Below are positions 1 through 8,172 of a stretch of 46,180 bases of DNA, in pieces (position 1 is the stretch's first letter; each line of letters starts with the position of its first letter). The notes below the pieces were generated by a model. That model searched no databases, was not told the DNA's origin, and saw only the letters and a list, made by a program, of their open reading frames with translations. Origin of the DNA: Comamonadaceae bacterium (GTDB lineage Bacteria > Pseudomonadota > Gammaproteobacteria > Burkholderiales > Burkholderiaceae_C). Location of the stretch: NCBI GenBank assembly GCA_947371915.1, contig CANBRM010000011.1, forward strand, positions 1 to 46,180, read 5' to 3'. The translations under genes and the position numbers were made by a program.

Positions 1-399
1 ATGCGACTCGCGATACGCCAAAATTTCTAGGCCCAATGCGCTGCCTTCGGCATCAAAGCCAGCGGCGTAGTCGATCAAGTCGTATTTGCCAATCACGCGA
101 TCAGACACAACGTAGCCCCATGTTTTGTCGCCTTGCAGGGCACGCCAAATTTTGGGGCTGAAGCTTTTAGGGACGCGCGTGTCGCTGGCTTTGGCGATGG
201 CATTGAGCTTGGCGTCGTCCAGAAAAAACGCCCATGGCACAAAACCATCGGCCTGCGGTTGCAGCAACTTTTGCGCTTGCTCGATCTCCATAAAGGCAGC
301 GGCGAACACGCTGCTGCCCATCAGTGGCGTGGCGCTGAGGCCCAGCGCGCCCATGCGTTGCAAGGCTTGCCGACGGCTGGCGAAGGAGGTGTGCGTCAT
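1..399 (-). CDS. FMN-binding domain protein, Tat-exported, 3' end cut by window edge
   Basis: This frame reads openly from an ATG at 399 to the left edge, so only the first 133 codons are present. The N-terminus has a twin-arginine-like signal (SRRQAL about residues 8-13, then an Ala/Gly/Leu-rich stretch ending near VFAAA), predicting export of a folded, cofactor-bearing protein. The mature part contains WGYVVSDRVIGKYDLIDYA followed by D..G...GLEILAYRES, a pattern I recognise from the FMN-binding domain of the NosR/RnfG family. The C-terminal Ser/Thr flavinylation motif that would prove covalent FMN lies beyond the window. The gene starts 1 base after the stop of the porin gene, so it is the third gene of a di-heme protein-porin-flavoprotein operon. 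Inferred role: periplasmic electron carrier or reductase. Confidence 0.72.
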   Translation of the reverse strand, partial: MTHTSFASRRQALQRMGALGLSATPLMGSSVFAAAFMEIEQAQKLLQPQADGFVPWAFFLDDAKLNAIAKASDTRVPKSFSPKIWRALQGDKTWGYVVSDRVIGKYDLIDYAAGFDAEGSALGLEILAYRESH

Positions 400-400
400 A

Positions 401-1714
401 TCAGTAATGAAAGCCTAAGCCCATGTTGAAGCGGTCGAGTGCGCTGTTGTTGACGTACTTTTGAAGGTCCATCTTGACCACCACTTGCGGGTGCAAGTAG
501 TAGCTCGCGCCCACGGTCCACACTTGGGTGTCGGGGTCATTGGCAGGCGCTAACCCACCCAAACCTGAAAAGCCAAGGGCGGTGTTGACCCGCTCATAAC
601 GCGTGAAGGGCACCAAGCTGTTGTCGCCGCTGCGCCACAACCGGTAAGCCGCTTGGGCGTACCAGCCTCTGAATTGGTTGGGCACGGGGTTGACACCGTT
701 GCCCGAAGCGTTGAAGGCGCTGACGTCGTGGAACCGACCTTGCGCCGCCAACGTGGACAGGTCCCACGCGCTCACTTGCCACTTGGCATGCACTTCGGCC
801 AAGGTGACGGACGCATTGGGCGAGGCGATGGTGGCTTGCTTTTGGCCAATGCCACCTTGGAACAGGCTGCCGCCGAAGTTCACACCGGGTACGCCGTCAA
901 AGTTGAGCGCGCCGTAATAGCCCAACGAAGCGGCTTTGGCTTTTTGCCCTTCTTGGTGAATGGACCCAAGGGGCGAGGCTTTGGTGTCGGCACTGTCGGT
1001 GGGCCACTTGGTCAAATCAAAGCTGGTGACCACGCCGGCATCCCAACGCAAGCCGGAGTCTTGCAAGCCGCGAAAGCCAATGCCGAGCTCACGCCATGTT
1101 GAGGGAATGATGGCGGTTTCCACCAAATTTCGGGTCACGCCGTAATAGCGGGTGGGCTCATGGTTTTCGTTCATGTAGCCCACGGGCAACAAGAAGAGGC
1201 CCATCTTGGCGGTCAGGCCGTCGGTGATGTCATGCTCAACGTACAACTGCTCAAAGGCGACCTCGCCGCTGTCGTCTTTAGAGACCACAGCGTGCTCCAC
1301 CTCCAACTCGGCCGCAAAGCGTGTGCGCTCGTTAAATTTGTAGCCAAAGCCCAGTACGGCACGACGCGCTGTGGCCTCTGAGCCTGCGATGTTGTTTTTG
1401 GGGCGCGTGAAGTTGAGCTCGCCATAGCCAAATAGGCTCACCGCGTTGGCGGGGGCTTCTGGTGCATTGCCGTTCTGGGCGACATGCAGGCTGGCTTCTG
1501 CGTTAGCCTGGCTTTGTGGTGGAACGGCTGTTGCAGCAACAGACGTGGGGGCTGAATTTTTTTGCACCTTCAGCGCATCAAGCTCGGCACGAAGTTGGCG
1601 CATTTCTTCGCGCATCTTGCGCATCTCGGCGGCCACGTCGGGTCCTGTTTGGGCATGGCCCACTTGGCACGCCAAAAGAACGGCGGAGGCAATGAGTGTG
1701 GTTTTGAATGTCAT
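401..1714 (-). CDS. OprP/OprO-like outer-membrane porin with N-terminal coiled coil
   Basis: About 437 residues from the ATG at 1714, which has an AGGGAC ribosome site 9 bases upstream; an in-frame start at 1744 lacks one. A Sec signal peptide ends near GHAQ. It is followed by a short charged helix (MRKMREEMRQLRAELDALK) typical of trimeric phosphate-selective porins, an Ala/Pro-rich linker, then a beta-strand-rich domain beginning FGYGELNF and ending in an aromatic residue (GLGFHY). Motifs such as MGLFLLPVGYMNENHEP and STWRELGIGF fit the OprP/OprO-type porin family. The substrate cannot be read from the sequence. It lies 13 bases after the di-heme lipoprotein gene and directly before the FMN-binding gene, so it probably supplies outer-membrane passage for that system. 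Confidence 0.78.
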   Translation of the reverse strand: MTFKTTLIASAVLLACQVGHAQTGPDVAAEMRKMREEMRQLRAELDALKVQKNSAPTSVAATAVPPQSQANAEASLHVAQNGNAPEAPANAVSLFGYGELNFTRPKNNIAGSEATARRAVLGFGYKFNERTRFAAELEVEHAVVSKDDSGEVAFEQLYVEHDITDGLTAKMGLFLLPVGYMNENHEPTRYYGVTRNLVETAIIPSTWRELGIGFRGLQDSGLRWDAGVVTSFDLTKWPTDSADTKASPLGSIHQEGQKAKAASLGYYGALNFDGVPGVNFGGSLFQGGIGQKQATIASPNASVTLAEVHAKWQVSAWDLSTLAAQGRFHDVSAFNASGNGVNPVPNQFRGWYAQAAYRLWRSGDNSLVPFTRYERVNTALGFSGLGGLAPANDPDTQVWTVGASYYLHPQVVVKMDLQKYVNNSALDRFNMGLGFHY

Positions 1715-1727
1715 GGCAGTGTCCCTT

Positions 1728-2909
1728 TCAAGGCAGGTAGCCATCGCTCAGGGTTCTGAGGAAGGCGATCAATTCGTTGATTTCTGTTGGCGTCAACACG
1801 GGGGCTTGGCCCACGCTGCGGTTGTAGGGACCTTCGGTCACGTTCACGTTGCCACGCTCCAAGGCAGGCAAGTCGTTGTAGACCAACACTTGGCCTGGGT
1901 CGCTCGGATACCAAGCCTCGGGGCTGGTGTCGCGCGTGATGTAGAAATTGACCACCTGCGCCAGCATGGTGAACTTGCCGTTGTGAAAGAAGCGTTTGCG
2001 TTGCGCCACGTTTCTCAAGCTCGGCACTTTGAAGGCACCGCAACGCTCCGTTTTGGTAGACAAATCGGTTCGCACAGGCCCGCACAAACCTTTGTCATAA
2101 AAGCTGGCCACGGCGTTCGCAGGAATCTCTGCATTGCGCGGCACGCCTAGGTTGTCGTAACTGAAATCGGTGAACAGTGCAGCGGGGGCGTTGTCTGGCT
2201 TGGTGCTGGGGTGACACGCGGCGCAATTGCCTTTGTCGGCACGGTTGAACCAAGCCAGCCCTTTGAGCTCCTCGGGCGTGAAGGTCGCTTGGCCTTGGTT
2301 CACCGCATCAAATTTGCTGGTGAAGGGGGCGAAGTCTGTGTCTTCAATTTGGTAACGCTCTAACGCAAAGGCCACGCGCTCGAAAGCGGCATTGGGGTCA
2401 TTGAAGATGTTGGCACCAAACACCTTTTTGAATAGGTCGGCATAAGGCGTCAAGCGGAGTTTGGCGATGACCTCGGCGGGCGAGTTGTTGGCCATCTCGT
2501 TGCTGCCCAGGAATGGCCCTTTGGCTTGCTCGGCCAAGGAGTTGGCGCGGCCGTCCCAAAAGAAGCCGCCCTTTGCCACGCCCTCTGCGTCGAACTTGAA
2601 GGCGTCGTTGAACTTGAGGTAATTGATGGCCGGCGGCGTTCTCAGGCCCGCCAAGGTGAAAGGTTGGCTTGCGCCACCCAATGCCACGGGCGTCTCAAAC
2701 GGCGACGCATGGCCGATGCGGGGGTCGTGACACGTGGCGCACGACATGGCCCCCGAGGCAGACAAACTCGGGTCTTTGAAGATCAATTGACCCAGCTGCG
2801 CCGCCGCGCCCATCGCTTGCGCTGACACACTTTCGCCGCCACTTCCCCCACAAGATGCGAGAAATGTCGAACAGATCAAGAACGGCGCTAAAAAATGATG
2901 CTTTGCCAT
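1728..2909 (-). CDS. Di-heme cytochrome c peroxidase/MauG-family lipoprotein
   Basis: About 393 residues from the ATG at 2909. The N-terminus is a lipoprotein signal with lipobox LASC (Cys20), so the mature protein should be membrane-anchored in the periplasm. Two c-type heme motifs are present: CATCH at about 57-61 and CAACH at about 229-233. A FFHNGKFTMLAQVVNFY segment matches the conserved C-terminal region of bacterial di-heme peroxidases (CcpA/MauG). Whether it reduces peroxide or acts as an electron-transfer or oxidase partner cannot be told from sequence. It is the first gene of a minus-strand operon with a porin and an FMN-binding protein, and is divergent from feoAB across a Fur-box-like palindrome. 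This suggests iron-responsive expression. An upstream in-frame start at 2999 would destroy the signal peptide and was rejected. Confidence 0.85.
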   Translation of the reverse strand: MAKHHFLAPFLICSTFLASCGGSGGESVSAQAMGAAAQLGQLIFKDPSLSASGAMSCATCHDPRIGHASPFETPVALGGASQPFTLAGLRTPPAINYLKFNDAFKFDAEGVAKGGFFWDGRANSLAEQAKGPFLGSNEMANNSPAEVIAKLRLTPYADLFKKVFGANIFNDPNAAFERVAFALERYQIEDTDFAPFTSKFDAVNQGQATFTPEELKGLAWFNRADKGNCAACHPSTKPDNAPAALFTDFSYDNLGVPRNAEIPANAVASFYDKGLCGPVRTDLSTKTERCGAFKVPSLRNVAQRKRFFHNGKFTMLAQVVNFYITRDTSPEAWYPSDPGQVLVYNDLPALERGNVNVTEGPYNRSVGQAPVLTPTEINELIAFLRTLSDGYLP

Positions 2910-2950
2910 GGGGTGACAGGGTGTTTCTTCCGTTTGGGAGTAAAATAAGT

Positions 2951-2980
2951 GTAAACGCAAATCATTCCTATTTGCGTTAC
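2951..2980. promoter_or_regulatory. Fur-box-like palindrome between feoA and the di-heme operon
   Basis: An inverted repeat has arms GTAAACGCAAAT (2951-2962) and ATTTGCGTTAC (2970-2980), matching except for one extra A, around a 7-base centre. GCAAAT...ATTTGC arms in an AT-rich divergent intergenic region fit Fur boxes of betaproteobacteria, though the core is shorter than the 19-bp enterobacterial consensus. It sits about 30 bases before the feoA start and about 42 before the di-heme gene start, so one site could repress both. Fur is inferred from the feoAB context. Confidence 0.6.
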
Positions 2981-3010
2981 GGATCAAAATCTCTCGCAAA
3001 GTTCTTCGCT

Positions 3011-3283
3011 ATGCATGCACCTCTGTCGGTCGGTCCTCATCACGCACCCTTTCCATTGACGCTGGAAAAACTCGCCATGGGTGAGTCGGCCAGCGTCATG
3101 TCCATCAACATGGACGGTGCGTTGAAGAAGCGCCTCTTTGCCTTGGGTCTGAAAGAAGGCGCGCAGGTGCGCGTGCTGCGCCGGGCCATCTTTGGCGGCC
3201 CCATGCATCTGCGCGTGGGGACCAGTGAATTGATCGTGCGTTTGAAAGAAGCCAGCTGCATTTGTTTGGCAACCGCATCATGA
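3011..3283 (+). CDS. feoA: FeoA, ferrous iron transport protein A
   Basis: 90 residues from the ATG at 3011, chosen because an upstream in-frame start (2855) would run through the Fur-like palindrome and the divergent promoter. The protein has the FeoA SH3-like pattern: LTLEKLAMGESASV, then LKKRLFALGLKEGAQVRVLRRAIFGGPMHLRVG and an LIVRLKEA end. FeoA is a small cytosolic partner of FeoB in Fe(II) uptake. Its stop overlaps the feoB start as ATGA (3280-3283), indicating translational coupling. No feoC gene follows feoB. Confidence 0.93.
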   Translation: MHAPLSVGPHHAPFPLTLEKLAMGESASVMSINMDGALKKRLFALGLKEGAQVRVLRRAIFGGPMHLRVGTSELIVRLKEASCICLATAS

Positions 3284-5037
3284 AACGTGTCGCATTACTG
3301 GGCATGCCCAACACAGGCAAGTCAACCCTGTTCAACCGATTGACGGGCTCGCATGCCAAAGTGGGCAATTGGCCAGGGCTCACGGTGGAGCTGCTCAATG
3401 CGCGGCTGATCGTGGGCGATCAAGTGGTGCGCTTGGTCGACTTGCCTGGCATTTACGACCTCAACGGCTACTCAGGCGACGAGAAAGTGGTGACCCATTT
3501 TCTGGACACCCAAGCCACTGACCTCGTCATCTTTGTGCTCAACACCTCGCAATACGAACGCCAGCTGCACTTGCTGAGCCAAGTAATGGCCAAAGGCATT
3601 CCCATGCTGGTGGTGATGAACATGGTGGACGAAGCCAGCGCCATGGGCATCAGCGTCGATGTCGATGTCTTGCGCGAAAAACTGCAACACCCCGTGCACC
3701 TGCTCTCGGCCAAATATGGCCAAGGCATGGAGCGATTGCTCCCCGCGGTGCGCCAAGCGCTGGTACACAGCGAGAACCTCACACATACGGCCTCACTGTC
3801 AGACGTGGAAAGCGCGTTTCAAGCCGCGATGCGCGTCCCCGCACAGGCATCGCATGCACTGACCGAGAAGCTCGACAACGTGCTGCTGCACCCTATCTTG
3901 GGGTTGCCGATCTTTTTTGCCGTCATGCTGCTGCTCTTTCAAGGCGTATTTGCCATTGGCAAACCGCTGCAAGACGGTACGGCTTGGTTACTCACCGAAT
4001 TTCGCACACTGGCATTGGACCCTTTGGGCGCGCACTTGCCGGTGATGCTGCAAGGCTTGCTGCTGGACGGGGTCTACAACGGCTTGAGCACGGTGGCCAG
4101 TTTTGTCCCGCTCATCGTGTTGTTCTTTCTGTTCATGGGCATTGTGGAAGACACAGGCTATTTGTCGCGTGCGGCGTTTTTGATGGATGCGCTCATGGCC
4201 AAGTTCGGACTTGATGGCCGCAGCTTTGTGATGCTGCTCATGGGTTTTGGCTGCAACGTGCCCGCCTTGATGGGCACACGGGTCATTCGCTCCAAAGGGC
4301 TGCGCTATTTGACAATGCTGACCATTCCGTTCTCTTTGTGCTCGGCGCGCATGCAAGTGTTTGTGTTTTTCATCGCCGCTTTGTTCACCGCCGAACAAGC
4401 GCCGTGGGTGCTGTTTTCGCTCTACGTGATGAGCATCGCGATGTCCATCCTCACGTCGCTGATCTTCAAGCAAGCGTATGTGAACAACGACGCGTTCGTG
4501 TTGGAAATGCCGCCCTACCGCTTCCCCACGGTGCGCCAAATGGCGATCACAGGATGGCAAGAGGTTCGACACTTTTTGCACCGGGCCACGCGCTTCATCG
4601 TGATTGGTGTGGTGATGATTTGGATACTCACCAACTTCCCGCTCGGCGTTCAGCCGGGCAGCATTGACTCATGGGCGGGTCAAATCGGTAACTGGCTGCA
4701 ACCGCTGTTCAGCCCCATTGGCATCAACGCAGAGCTGACGATTGCGCTCTTGTTTGGCTTCATTGCCAAAGAAATTGTGATTGGCTCCTTGGCTGTGATT
4801 TATGGCCAAGAGGGCGGCGCTTTGGTACAAACCATCACGCAACACATCACGTGGATTCAGGCCTACAGCTTCATGCTGTTTGTGTTGATTTACACGCCTT
4901 GCGTGTCCGCCATCGCCGCCATCCGCAACGAAACCAAGAGCCTGAAATTCACAGCGCTCTCGATTGCATGGCCCTTGCTGGCGGCTTGGGTCATCAGCTT
5001 TGCGTTTTACCAGGTGACGATGGCATTTTTTAGGTGA
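3280..5037 (+). CDS. feoB: FeoB, ferrous iron transporter with GTPase domain
   Basis: 585 residues from the ATG in the ATGA overlap with feoA. The N-terminal G domain has G1 GMPNTGKST (8-16), G3 DLPG (54-57) and G4 NMVD (114-117). The membrane part carries both FeoB gate motifs: GCNVPALMGTRVI in the first half and YTPCVSAIAAIRNE near the C-terminus. It drives Fe(II) uptake across the inner membrane. The length is well below the about 770 residues of the Escherichia coli protein, but the GTPase and both gates are intact, so it looks like a compact form and not a truncation. Transcription probably starts upstream of feoA under the shared Fur-like site. Confidence 0.95.
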   Translation: MKRVALLGMPNTGKSTLFNRLTGSHAKVGNWPGLTVELLNARLIVGDQVVRLVDLPGIYDLNGYSGDEKVVTHFLDTQATDLVIFVLNTSQYERQLHLLSQVMAKGIPMLVVMNMVDEASAMGISVDVDVLREKLQHPVHLLSAKYGQGMERLLPAVRQALVHSENLTHTASLSDVESAFQAAMRVPAQASHALTEKLDNVLLHPILGLPIFFAVMLLLFQGVFAIGKPLQDGTAWLLTEFRTLALDPLGAHLPVMLQGLLLDGVYNGLSTVASFVPLIVLFFLFMGIVEDTGYLSRAAFLMDALMAKFGLDGRSFVMLLMGFGCNVPALMGTRVIRSKGLRYLTMLTIPFSLCSARMQVFVFFIAALFTAEQAPWVLFSLYVMSIAMSILTSLIFKQAYVNNDAFVLEMPPYRFPTVRQMAITGWQEVRHFLHRATRFIVIGVVMIWILTNFPLGVQPGSIDSWAGQIGNWLQPLFSPIGINAELTIALLFGFIAKEIVIGSLAVIYGQEGGALVQTITQHITWIQAYSFMLFVLIYTPCVSAIAAIRNETKSLKFTALSIAWPLLAAWVISFAFYQVTMAFFR

Positions 5038-5069
5038 CCCGCGCAATCGCCGGGTAGACCGAAGACAAG

Positions 5070-5099
5070 TGCGTCAACGCTTGCGCAAAGCGCGACGCA
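5070..5099. terminator. Hairpin between convergent feoB and hydrolase gene
   Basis: A long imperfect stem (TGCGTC..CGCTT / AAGCG.GACGCA, loop GCGCA) overlaps the stop codon of the minus-strand hydrolase gene, 33 bases past the feoB stop. It has no T-run on either side, so intrinsic termination is uncertain. It may be only a transcript-end stabilising hairpin. Confidence 0.3.
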
Positions 5100-5949
5100 A
5101 CTCGGCGGATTGCACCGTCGCCACGTCGAACGCCGGCTCATCCATCGACAAATTCACCGCGCTTTTCAAAAATCGGATCGACTCTTGGTTGACCGTTTCG
5201 CGCTCGTTGTCGACGGTGATCATGTGATAACTGTCACCCAGATAAATAAAGTCTTTGTCTTTGGAAGACACGCGGTCATAGGCCCATTCCGCATTGCGCA
5301 TGTGCACGGTTTCATCGTCGGCTGAATGAATGAAGAGCACCGGGCAATCGACAGAGCGCACCTCGGCGCGGGCTTCTTTGATCAGCAAAATGCCTTGCGA
5401 CACATAGCCAAAAGACAGCGCATCGGCACCCACTTCAGAAATATGGTCCTTAGCCAAAGCACGCTTGATCATGGCGCGCATTTCGGGATTTTTAACCCCG
5501 AATGGCTCCGCTTCTGCATAGCGGTAGCGCTTTGCAAACGGCACCCAACGTGAGAAATTAAGCAGAAAACCGTACCAAGGAATGGCCCAACCGTCGTAGG
5601 CCAGAGCGGTAGACAAAAGCACCAAACCTGTGACTTGTTCGCGTTGCGCCAGCACCATGGCCAAAGTCGCGCCCATTGACAAACCCACCACAGAAACGGT
5701 TTTGTAGGTCTTTTGCAACGCCCATAGGATCTCTTGCACATGCTCGACCCACTGCTCCCAAGTCCCGCACGGTGAGCCAAAACTGTAGTTAGGAATGTTC
5801 GGCGCAAAAATGGAGAACCCCTCGCTGTGCAGGTCTTTGGCGAGTCGCGTCAACTCAATGGGGCTGGCACCCAAGCCATGTAACATCAAGACGCAATGAT
5901 CGCCAGCAACGAGGTTGATGTCTTCTTGCAGCTTCAGTGAATCACTCAT
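5074..5949 (-). CDS. Alpha/beta hydrolase, carboxylesterase-like
   Basis: 291 residues from the ATG at 5949; a TTG six codons upstream is less likely. The fold signature is clear: MLHGLGASPIELTRLAKDL (oxyanion region), nucleophile elbow GLSMG, acid in LFIHSADDETV and the catalytic His in SYHMITVD. The pattern resembles monoacylglycerol-lipase/carboxylesterase proteins of COG1647, which hydrolyse short to medium acyl esters in the cytosol. There is no signal peptide. The start codon overlaps head-to-head with that of the divergent membrane-protein gene (CATG at 5947-5950), so the promoter must lie inside the neighbour's coding sequence. The natural substrate is unknown. Confidence 0.8.
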   Translation of the reverse strand: MSDSLKLQEDINLVAGDHCVLMLHGLGASPIELTRLAKDLHSEGFSIFAPNIPNYSFGSPCGTWEQWVEHVQEILWALQKTYKTVSVVGLSMGATLAMVLAQREQVTGLVLLSTALAYDGWAIPWYGFLLNFSRWVPFAKRYRYAEAEPFGVKNPEMRAMIKRALAKDHISEVGADALSFGYVSQGILLIKEARAEVRSVDCPVLFIHSADDETVHMRNAEWAYDRVSSKDKDFIYLGDSYHMITVDNERETVNQESIRFLKSAVNLSMDEPAFDVATVQSAELRRALRKR

Positions 5950-6742
5950 GCGTATTAAAAATTCCAAATTCTGGGTCGGTCATTCGCTCACGCGATCAGC
6001 GGTGTATTCGCTGCTGCTATTGTGCATGGCGTTCGTTGCACGAATGCTGCTGCATCCTTATATCGAGCCCTATGCGCCGTTCCATTTTTTCATCGTTGCG
6101 TGCCTGTTCATCGCCTATTTCTTTGGCTACAAACTAGCGCTGATCGGCGTCTTGATCAGCGCGCTTATCGGCAATTATTTCTTCATTCGGCCCTATGTCC
6201 AGTTTGGCCCCATCTCCACCACTGACCTGATTCAGTTTTTCACCTTCGCCTCTGTGGCTGTGGTTGCCATTTATGTGATCGAGCAGTTGCAGCGCACTGC
6301 CTACGCGCGCAACATGGTGGTGAAGATCATGAAATCACGCCACAAAATTTCATTGCAGCGCGAGAACGACCGTTTGTATTTTGCGAAAAAACAAAATCAA
6401 TCCTGGGCCATTCTTGAAGGCATCTTGACAAATTTTGATGAGATTGTGTTGCTCAAATACGGCACAGCCAATATCCGACTTGAACCCCTTTTTCTTGAGT
6501 TGGCTCACAGCCCAAAACATGTGCTGTCCCAAGACGAATGGTTGACACTGGTTCACCCCGATGACGCTGCGCAACTCCAAGCCGCCCTCGACGCGAAGCT
6601 TTCGCTGTTGCCCCAGCGCCTCTCACTGCGCTTCACAAGAGACCCCAGCCTAACCGCCTATGACGTGATCGTGGAAAGCAATCTCTTCATGGACAAAGCC
6701 CTCAAAATTGTGCGTCTGAGCAAAGAGATCGTCCATGGTTAA
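5948..6742 (+). CDS. DUF4118-type membrane protein with PAS-like tail, no kinase domain
   Basis: 264 residues from the ATG at 5948; TTG or ATG starts at 5915/5918 are possible. Four closely spaced hydrophobic segments lie within about residues 15-112 (SLLLLCMAFVARMLL, FFIVACLFIAYFFGY, LALIGVLISALIGNYFF, FFTFASVAVVAIYVI). A basic linker and an about 130-residue cytosolic part containing LVHPDDAAQLQAALDAKL, a PAS-like pattern, follow. The N-terminal block resembles the DUF4118 sensor module of KdpD-like kinases. No HisKA, ATPase, GGDEF or EAL domain follows, so its output is unknown. Its last 8 bases overlap the start of the MipA/OmpV gene, suggesting a two-gene unit. Confidence 0.6.
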   Translation: MRIKNSKFWVGHSLTRSAVYSLLLLCMAFVARMLLHPYIEPYAPFHFFIVACLFIAYFFGYKLALIGVLISALIGNYFFIRPYVQFGPISTTDLIQFFTFASVAVVAIYVIEQLQRTAYARNMVVKIMKSRHKISLQRENDRLYFAKKQNQSWAILEGILTNFDEIVLLKYGTANIRLEPLFLELAHSPKHVLSQDEWLTLVHPDDAAQLQAALDAKLSLLPQRLSLRFTRDPSLTAYDVIVESNLFMDKALKIVRLSKEIVHG

Positions 6743-7517
6743 GCAAGCTTGGTTCGTTGCGGCGATGAGCGTAGTCATCTCGGCCAACAGTCACGCCGAT
6801 GCGCCCCCATCGCCTGACAAGTTCGAAGCGAGCTATGGGTTCACCCGAACCAACCAGTCGTTGATCAACGGCGTGCTGATTCACACCAAAAACGATCCAA
6901 CCCTGAATGTGACTTACGAAAACGCCACCGGTTTTGCCAGCATCCAAAACGGGGTGGGGGTGTGGTTGGTTCGTGAAACGCAAGTCAAGTCGGGCGTGTC
7001 ACTGAACTACATGATGGGGCGCAAGGCCTCTGCCGATGCGCGTTACACGGGCATGGGCAATGTGGCGGGCTCTGGTATGGCCTACGTGTGGGGCGAATGG
7101 CAACCCGTTCAAGACGCCATCACGCTGTATGCAAATTACGGCAACGCCCTGCGCGAATCACAAGGCGCGCTAGCGCAATGGGGCCTCACCCTCGGCCTGC
7201 CCCTGATGTCTGGCGTCAACGTGTTTGCCGATGTGTCGCGAAGCTGGGCCAACCAAAACTACCTTCAAACCTATTACGGCGTCGGTGCATCGCAAGCTAA
7301 CCTCTCGGGTTACTCGCCCTTTGCGGCAACGTCCTCGGGTGTGCTGTACAGCAACCGTCAAGTTGGCCTGCTCATCGAAGCCAGCAAAGATGTCGACGTC
7401 ATCGTAGGCTACGGCAAATCCTCGGCTTCGGCGCTGCTGATGCACAGCCCCTTGCTCGATCGCCAAGTTCAATCCCTCTCCACTGTTGTGCTCAATCAAC
7501 GTTTTAATCTCGAATGA
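6735..7517 (+). CDS. MipA/OmpV family outer-membrane protein
   Basis: 260 residues with a Sec signal peptide (cleavage near NSHA-DAPP). Alternating beta-strand patterns follow, with the family hallmark QTYYGVGASQANLSGYSPFAATSSG and a C-terminal strand ending LNQRFNLE. MipA/OmpV proteins are outer-membrane barrels; in Escherichia coli MipA binds the murein transglycosylase MltA and PBP1B, but in many bacteria the role is unclear. The gene overlaps the preceding DUF4118 gene by 8 bases, so translation is probably coupled. Confidence 0.72.
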   Translation: MVKQAWFVAAMSVVISANSHADAPPSPDKFEASYGFTRTNQSLINGVLIHTKNDPTLNVTYENATGFASIQNGVGVWLVRETQVKSGVSLNYMMGRKASADARYTGMGNVAGSGMAYVWGEWQPVQDAITLYANYGNALRESQGALAQWGLTLGLPLMSGVNVFADVSRSWANQNYLQTYYGVGASQANLSGYSPFAATSSGVLYSNRQVGLLIEASKDVDVIVGYGKSSASALLMHSPLLDRQVQSLSTVVLNQRFNLE

Positions 7518-7526
7518 AGCCTCGCC

Positions 7527-8165
7527 ATGCTCCAATATGAAACCGTTCCCGTCACGCCCTTCCAGCAAAACTGCTCCATCGTCTGGGACGATGAGACGAT
7601 GCAAGGTGCCATCATCGACCCGGGTGGTGACTTAGAACTCCTGCTCGGTGCGTGCAAACAACTGGGCGTCACGCTCGAACAAATCTGGATCACCCACGCA
7701 CACATCGACCACGCGGGGGGCACGGCCGACTTGGCCGAACACTTGAAGCTGCCCATCGTCGGCCCGCATGTGGGCGACCAGTTTTGGATTGATGGCTTGG
7801 CGCAAGCCGCTGCGAACTATGGCTTTCCGCCCTCACGCGCCTTCACACCCACACGCTGGTTGTTAGACGGCGACACCGTCACGCTGGGCAAGCACACCCT
7901 GCAAGTGCGCCACTGCCCCGGCCACACACCCGGCCATGTGGTGTTTTACTCGCCCGAGATCAAACGCGCGTTTGTGGGTGATGTGCTGTTTGCGGGCAGC
8001 ATTGGCCGCACCGACTTTCCGCAAGGCAACCACGACGATTTGATCAACAGCATCACCCAGCGCCTGTGGCCCATGGGCGACGACACGGTGTTCATTCCCG
8101 GTCACGGCCCTGAAAGTACCTTTGGGCGCGAGCGTCGCAGCAACCCGTACGTGGGTGGGACCTGA
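7527..8165 (+). CDS. MBL-fold metallo-hydrolase, YcbL/glyoxalase II-like
   Basis: 212 residues with the metallo-beta-lactamase metal motif THAHIDHAGG (HxHxDH), a later H in HCPGHTPGHVVF, D in FVGDVLFAGSIGRTDF and H in FIPGHGPEST. The order and spacing fit the YcbL type of hydroxyacylglutathione-hydrolase-like proteins, which lack the long C-terminal substrate domain of GloB. It likely hydrolyses a thioester in the cytosol; the exact substrate is not readable. It follows the MipA/OmpV gene by 9 bases on the same strand. Confidence 0.85.
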   Translation: MLQYETVPVTPFQQNCSIVWDDETMQGAIIDPGGDLELLLGACKQLGVTLEQIWITHAHIDHAGGTADLAEHLKLPIVGPHVGDQFWIDGLAQAAANYGFPPSRAFTPTRWLLDGDTVTLGKHTLQVRHCPGHTPGHVVFYSPEIKRAFVGDVLFAGSIGRTDFPQGNHDDLINSITQRLWPMGDDTVFIPGHGPESTFGRERRSNPYVGGT

Positions 8166-8172
8166 AGCCGCC

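Noticed and set aside
653-1102. Long plus-strand open frame over the porin gene
   Set aside because: Antisense shadow of the porin; no ribosome site, no family features and composition dictated by the opposite strand.
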